A DNA stretch of 8,624 nucleotides, from NCBI GenBank assembly GCA_937898535.1, contig CALDKP010000375.1, forward strand, positions 1 to 8,624, read 5' to 3'. A program made the translations under genes and the position numbers. This document shows, in pieces, positions 6,081 to 8,624 of the stretch. This DNA is from an uncultured Sphingomonadales bacterium. GTDB lineage: Bacteria > Pseudomonadota > Alphaproteobacteria > Sphingomonadales > Sphingomonadaceae. Below the pieces are notes generated by a model. That model saw only the letters and a list, made by a program, of their open reading frames with translations, was not told where the DNA came from and did no database searches. Numbering within the stretch: position 1 is the stretch's first letter; every line of letters starts with the position of its first letter.

Positions 6081-6799
6081 CTGGTCTTGTTTCCCTTGCT
6101 CGCACGGGGCTTTACTGGCGTCGCCGCGGGCGTTCCATCACGCTCGGCCATCATGTCGGCGATACGTTTGCGCAGGGTTTCGATTTCGCACTGCAATATC
6201 TCGAGGCTTTGCGTCGCGGGGTCGAACATTTCGCGGCATGGTGTTCCGTAAGGCATGAAGTCGCGTGCATAGGTTTCGGCCTGAACGAGTGTGGATCGGG
6301 CCTTTTGACCAATCATCGTTGCGCCAGCTGGCACGTCATCGGTCACGACGGCAGCAGCGCCAATGCGCGCGCGTTCGCCCACGGTGATTGGGCCAAGGAT
6401 CTGCGCACCTGATCCAATGATAACATTATCCAATATCGTCGGGTGCCGTTTGCCCGCCATCCCGTTGGTCGGGTTGGTGCCACCCAACGTGACGTTCTGG
6501 TACATGGTGACATTGTCGCCAATCTCGGCCGTTTCACCAATCACACTGAAACCATGGTCGAGGAAGAAATTGCTCCCAATCTTGGCGCCGGGGTGAATGT
6601 CTATGCCCGTTAGAAACCGGGCGAAATGGTTCACCAGCCGCGCAAGAAAGAACATCTGACCAAGGAACAGCCAATGCGCAATCCGGTGATAGCCAACCGC
6701 CCATACGCCGGGGTACAGCAAGATTTCCCAGCGCGAGCGCGGTGCAGGATCACGTTCTTTGATCGAGTCCAGATATTCGATGAGATTTGAAATGAACAT
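6077..6799 (-). CDS. cysE: Serine O-acetyltransferase CysE (short EpsC-like form)
   Basis: CysE transfers acetyl from acetyl-CoA to L-serine, giving O-acetylserine, the carbon skeleton for cysteine synthesis. The 240-residue protein has an N-terminal helical part (1-60) with LLYPGVWAVGYHRIAHWLF, then a left-handed beta-helix of hexapeptide repeats (about 65-165). Catalytic residues visible by comparison with E. coli CysE are D81-H82 in FLDHGF and H119 in GKRHPT; TLGGT (104-108) is also conserved. A charged helix (197-220) and a lysine-rich tail end the protein. The N-terminal domain is shorter than in the enteric enzyme, as in the EpsC/SrpH group. I chose ATG 6799 because family members begin near MFxxNLxxYLDS; an in-frame ATG at 6829 would add 10 residues. 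Neither start has a strong ribosome site. Divergent from oxyR and coupled downstream to the DUF2794 gene. Confidence 0.93.
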   Translation of the reverse strand: MFISNLIEYLDSIKERDPAPRSRWEILLYPGVWAVGYHRIAHWLFLGQMFFLARLVNHFARFLTGIDIHPGAKIGSNFFLDHGFSVIGETAEIGDNVTMYQNVTLGGTNPTNGMAGKRHPTILDNVIIGSGAQILGPITVGERARIGAAAVVTDDVPAGATMIGQKARSTLVQAETYARDFMPYGTPCREMFDPATQSLEILQCEIETLRKRIADMMAERDGTPAATPVKPRASKGNKTS

Positions 6800-6812
6800 A
6801 GATGACCCTGCC

Positions 6813-6826
6813 GTCCCGTATGGGAC
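6813..6826. repeat. Short inverted repeat near the cysE start
   Basis: GTCCC (6813-6817) and GGGAC (6822-6826) form perfect 5-base arms around a 4-base centre, between the two possible cysE start codons. It could be a leader hairpin or a small operator if translation starts at 6799. It is short enough to be chance. Confidence 0.3.
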
Positions 6827-6894
6827 CATTGAGCATCTAAGCTAAGACTTTCAAACCGGCATTTCCAGCAATCTATGAACCTTTTCGCTAAATA

Positions 6895-6923
6895 TTGCTA
6901 GAATCATCGTTAAAAACGATTAT
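6895..6923 (+). promoter_or_regulatory. Putative oxyR promoter with LysR-type palindrome
   Basis: TTGCTA (6895-6900) and GATTAT (6918-6923) are separated by 17 bases and could be -35 and -10 elements (GATTAT matches TATAAT in 4 of 6). Between and overlapping them lies a perfect inverted repeat, ATCGTT (6906-6911), AAA, AACGAT (6915-6920), which contains the T-N11-A pattern of LysR-family sites (T6907 to A6919). Autoregulation by OxyR, perhaps extending to divergent cysE, is the natural inference. A start site here would fall near 6930, agreeing with translation from 6954 rather than 6924. Confidence 0.45.
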
Positions 6924-6953
6924 ATGGTACATAATAATAAACGGGGTCGATTT

Positions 6954-7859
6954 ATGAGCACCTATCTTCCAACATTGAAACAGCTGCAATATCTGGTCGC
7001 GCTTCAGGAGCATGGCCATTTCGGTAAAGCAGCGGAGTCGTGCTTCGTCACCCAATCCACGCTGTCCGCAGGGATACGTGAATTGGAGTCGCTACTGGGG
7101 TTGATGCTCGTGGAACGCACGCGGCGCGTCGTCCGCTTTACGCCACTGGGCAACAAGATGGTGACCAAGGCGCACCGCATCTTACGTGAGGCGGAAGAGC
7201 TCGCCGAAATGGCCCGTTCCGCAGGCAAACCACTTGCGGATGATTTGCGCATGAGCGTCATCCCCACGATTGCGCCGTTCCTGTTGCCGAAGTTGCTACC
7301 GGCATTGCGCAAGAAATATCCCGATTTAAAGTTGTACCTGCGTGAGGAAGCCAGCGCAGCTGCGGTCGAAGCATTGCACCATGGTCAGGTTGACTGTGTC
7401 CTGCTGGCGCTTCCTTTCCCGGCTGGCGATGTCGAAAAAGCGCACCTGTTTAACGACGCGTTATATGTTGCCTTTCCATTGGATGACCCGCGTGATCCAC
7501 CCGAAAGCATAGAACCTGCGCTGATCGACGAAAACAGGCTTTTGTTGTTAGTCGATGGCCATTGCTTGAAGGACCATGCGCTTGCTGCCTGTAACAGACC
7601 GGAGCTGCGCGCAACGGCCATGATGCTGGGTACATCGCTGCACACGCTTGTGCAGATGGTGGACAATGGCTTGGGCCTAACCATCATTCCCGAGATGGCC
7701 GTCGCGGCCGGTCTATTGAACGGAACCGACGTTCAGGCGCGCCCATTGAATGCGGACCATGCGACACGCGAAATTGCGCTTATTTGGCGGACCAACAGTC
7801 CGCGCCGTGAGGAGTTCGAGTTGCTTGCGGAGTCCCTGCGGGAATTGCACACGACTTAA
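6954..7859 (+). CDS. oxyR: Hydrogen-peroxide-sensing LysR regulator OxyR
   Basis: OxyR senses peroxide by forming a disulfide and then activates genes for catalase, peroxidases and thiol repair. The 301-residue protein has the LysR winged helix at its N-terminus (LKQLQYLVALQEHGHFGKAA, 8-27; then TQSTLSAGIRELE) and a substrate-binding-like domain from about 95. The diagnostic element is LLVDGHCLKDHALAAC: C204 and C213, nine residues apart, match the redox pair C199/C208 of E. coli OxyR and distinguish it from ordinary LysR proteins. I chose ATG 6954 because GGGG lies 7 bases upstream and the product then starts MSTYLPTLKQLQYL as OxyR proteins do. The ATG at 6924 falls within the likely promoter. 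The gene is divergent from cysE, and no peroxidase or catalase gene is adjacent. It ends 23 bases before the convergent moaE stop. Confidence 0.94.
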   Translation: MSTYLPTLKQLQYLVALQEHGHFGKAAESCFVTQSTLSAGIRELESLLGLMLVERTRRVVRFTPLGNKMVTKAHRILREAEELAEMARSAGKPLADDLRMSVIPTIAPFLLPKLLPALRKKYPDLKLYLREEASAAAVEALHHGQVDCVLLALPFPAGDVEKAHLFNDALYVAFPLDDPRDPPESIEPALIDENRLLLLVDGHCLKDHALAACNRPELRATAMMLGTSLHTLVQMVDNGLGLTIIPEMAVAAGLLNGTDVQARPLNADHATREIALIWRTNSPRREEFELLAESLRELHTT

Positions 7860-7882
7860 ACGTTGAACCGTGCCCGGAACCG

Positions 7883-8323
7883 TTAGGACCAGCGTGAAGA
7901 CCTGTCGTCGTCGCTGGATTTAGCATCAACCCAGACGGACGTGCCGTCTGCATAATGCTCTTTCTTCCAAAATGGCGCGTCGGTTTTAAGGCGATCAATG
8001 AGAAACGCCGTGGCCTCGAGCGCGTCTGCCCTGTGCCGCGACGCTGTGCCGACAACGACCACGGGTTCGCCCACCGCAACGCGCCCAATCCTGTGCACAA
8101 TCGCCGCGCCAAGCAACGCCCAGCGGGCAAAGGCTTCATCGATTAACCGCATCAGGCTTGATTCCGTCATGCCGGGATAATGCTCCAGCTCAATCGCGGT
8201 TACACCGCCATCGTCCCGCGATATGCCGGTAAAACTGGACACCGCACCGCCCCCCAAATCACTCAGCCCCGACAGTGCAACCTCCGCGCTGATCGGCTCG
8301 CCGCTGATAAGGACGCGTTTCAT
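7883..8323 (-). CDS. moaE: Molybdopterin synthase catalytic subunit MoaE
   Basis: MoaE, paired with MoaD, inserts two sulfurs into cyclic pyranopterin monophosphate to make molybdopterin. The 146 residues carry the family motifs GAVSSFTGISRDD (26-38), LEHYPGM (46-52), HRIGRVAVGEP (77-87), ASRHRADAL (94-102) and LKTDAPFWKKE (112-122). K113 and K120, seven residues apart, correspond to the catalytic lysines K119 and K126 of E. coli MoaE. The ATG overlaps the moaD stop in ATGA (8320-8323), which implies translational coupling and equal production of the two subunits. The C-terminus after WVDAK is a short serine/aspartate/arginine tail without known function. The moaA, moaC and mog genes are not in the window. 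Confidence 0.96.
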   Translation of the reverse strand: MKRVLISGEPISAEVALSGLSDLGGGAVSSFTGISRDDGGVTAIELEHYPGMTESSLMRLIDEAFARWALLGAAIVHRIGRVAVGEPVVVVGTASRHRADALEATAFLIDRLKTDAPFWKKEHYADGTSVWVDAKSSDDDRSSRWS

Positions 8324-8571
8324 CCGCCGGTCACTGGCGGGAAAATTGCAAGCTCATGTGCTTCGCCAAGCGCTGCGTCCAAAGGCACCATATCTTGGTC
8401 CAAAGCGAAACGAAGCCGCGCCTTGTCTTGAAAGGCCAGCGCGTGCCCGGGTGACTGACCAGCGAGCCAGTCAATGGCGTCATGAATATTGCGCACATGT
8501 GTCGGCAGATCACATGTTTCGGAGGTCACACCAATGGCCTCGCGAACTGCCGCGAAATACACCAGCCTCAT
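8320..8571 (-). CDS. moaD: Molybdopterin synthase sulfur carrier subunit MoaD
   Basis: MoaD is a ubiquitin-fold sulfur carrier. Its C-terminal glycine is converted to a thiocarboxylate and donates sulfur within the MoaD-MoaE complex. The 83 residues start MRLVYFAAVREAIG, with the FAxxRE motif of the family, and finish with FPPVTGG, so the essential terminal Gly-Gly (82-83) is intact. Length is typical. The ATG follows the pgsA stop by only 4 bases, and the stop overlaps the moaE start by 4 bases, giving a tight pgsA-moaD-moaE operon. The upstream ribosome site is weak (GGA inside the pgsA end), so translation probably depends on ribosomes finishing pgsA. Confidence 0.95.
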   Translation of the reverse strand: MRLVYFAAVREAIGVTSETCDLPTHVRNIHDAIDWLAGQSPGHALAFQDKARLRFALDQDMVPLDAALGEAHELAIFPPVTGG

Positions 8572-8575
8572 CTGG

Positions 8576-8624
8576 TCAATCCATATGCTTTATGCCGACG
8601 CGCAGATAATCCCAGCCGGTAATC
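8576..8624 (-). CDS. pgsA: 3' end of pgsA (phosphatidylglycerophosphate synthase), partial
   Basis: The last 15 codons of a minus-strand gene enter from the right edge, ending ITGWDYLRVGIKHMD before a TGA. This TGWDYLR-G-KHM ending is how many alphaproteobacterial CDP-diacylglycerol-glycerol-3-phosphate phosphatidyltransferases finish. That inner-membrane enzyme makes phosphatidylglycerophosphate, the precursor of phosphatidylglycerol. The active-site motif is outside the window, so identification rests on the C-terminus alone. It lies 4 bases upstream of moaD in the same orientation. Confidence 0.7.
   Translation of the reverse strand, partial: ITGWDYLRVGIKHMD

Noticed and set aside
6924..6953. 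Earlier in-frame ATG for oxyR
   Set aside because: It adds ten lysine/arginine/asparagine-rich residues not seen in OxyR and falls in the likely promoter. The ATG at 6954 has a well-spaced GGGG.
7865..7883. Direct repeat GAACCGT at 7865-7871 and 7877-7883 between oxyR and moaE
   Set aside because: Two seven-base copies 12 bases apart in a 23-base gap, with no stem and T-tract, look like chance. It does not qualify as a terminator or binding site.

Overview
The window looks like chromosomal DNA of an alphaproteobacterium, most likely of the order Sphingomonadales. This is inferred from protein character: a PstA carrying the long-form family signature, a DUF2794 protein next to a short-form CysE, a pgsA-moaD-moaE cluster, and an OprO/OprP-type porin beside phoB. 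No taxonomic marker gene is present. Apart from the first ~130 bases the base composition is even, at moderate GC.

Layout. (1) Positions 1 to ~146 do not fit the rest: they are GC-rich (82 of the first 120 bases are G or C) and read convincingly as protein only on the minus strand. They butt directly against a pstA that has lost its 5' part. (2) Positions ~147-3092, plus strand, are the distal part of a phosphate operon: pstA (5' truncated), pstB, phoU, phoB. (3) Positions 3089-4603, minus strand, encode an outer-membrane porin of the phosphate-selective OprO/OprP family. It converges on phoB with overlapping stop codons and has a Pho-box-like array upstream. (4) Positions 4785-5687, plus strand, encode a short-chain dehydrogenase of the multifunctional-enzyme-2 type, with a near-palindromic operator candidate before it and a clear terminator after it. 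(5) Positions 5736-6799, minus strand, hold cysE (serine O-acetyltransferase) followed by a DUF2794 gene that starts at a TTG overlapping the cysE stop. (6) Positions 6954-7859, plus strand, encode OxyR with both redox cysteines, divergent from cysE. (7) Positions 7883-8624, minus strand, hold the 3' end of pgsA, then moaD and moaE (molybdopterin synthase), packed as an operon.

How the genes work together. PstA/PstB are the channel and ATPase of high-affinity phosphate uptake. PhoU relays transporter status to the Pho two-component system, PhoB is the response regulator, and the porin is a plausible PhoB target that would admit phosphate through the outer membrane. The kinase PhoR, PstS and PstC are not in the window. 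OxyR and CysE share one intergenic region, which places peroxide sensing beside cysteine synthesis. MoaD and MoaE together form molybdopterin synthase.

I found no clearly new multi-gene system. The items most worth a second look are the abrupt left-end junction, the 11-bp-phased Pho-box array, the 18-bp operator candidate before the dehydrogenase, and the uncharacterised DUF2794 gene coupled to cysE. There are no RNA genes, insertion sequences or CRISPR arrays that I can support. No gene-free stretch exceeds 300 bases.
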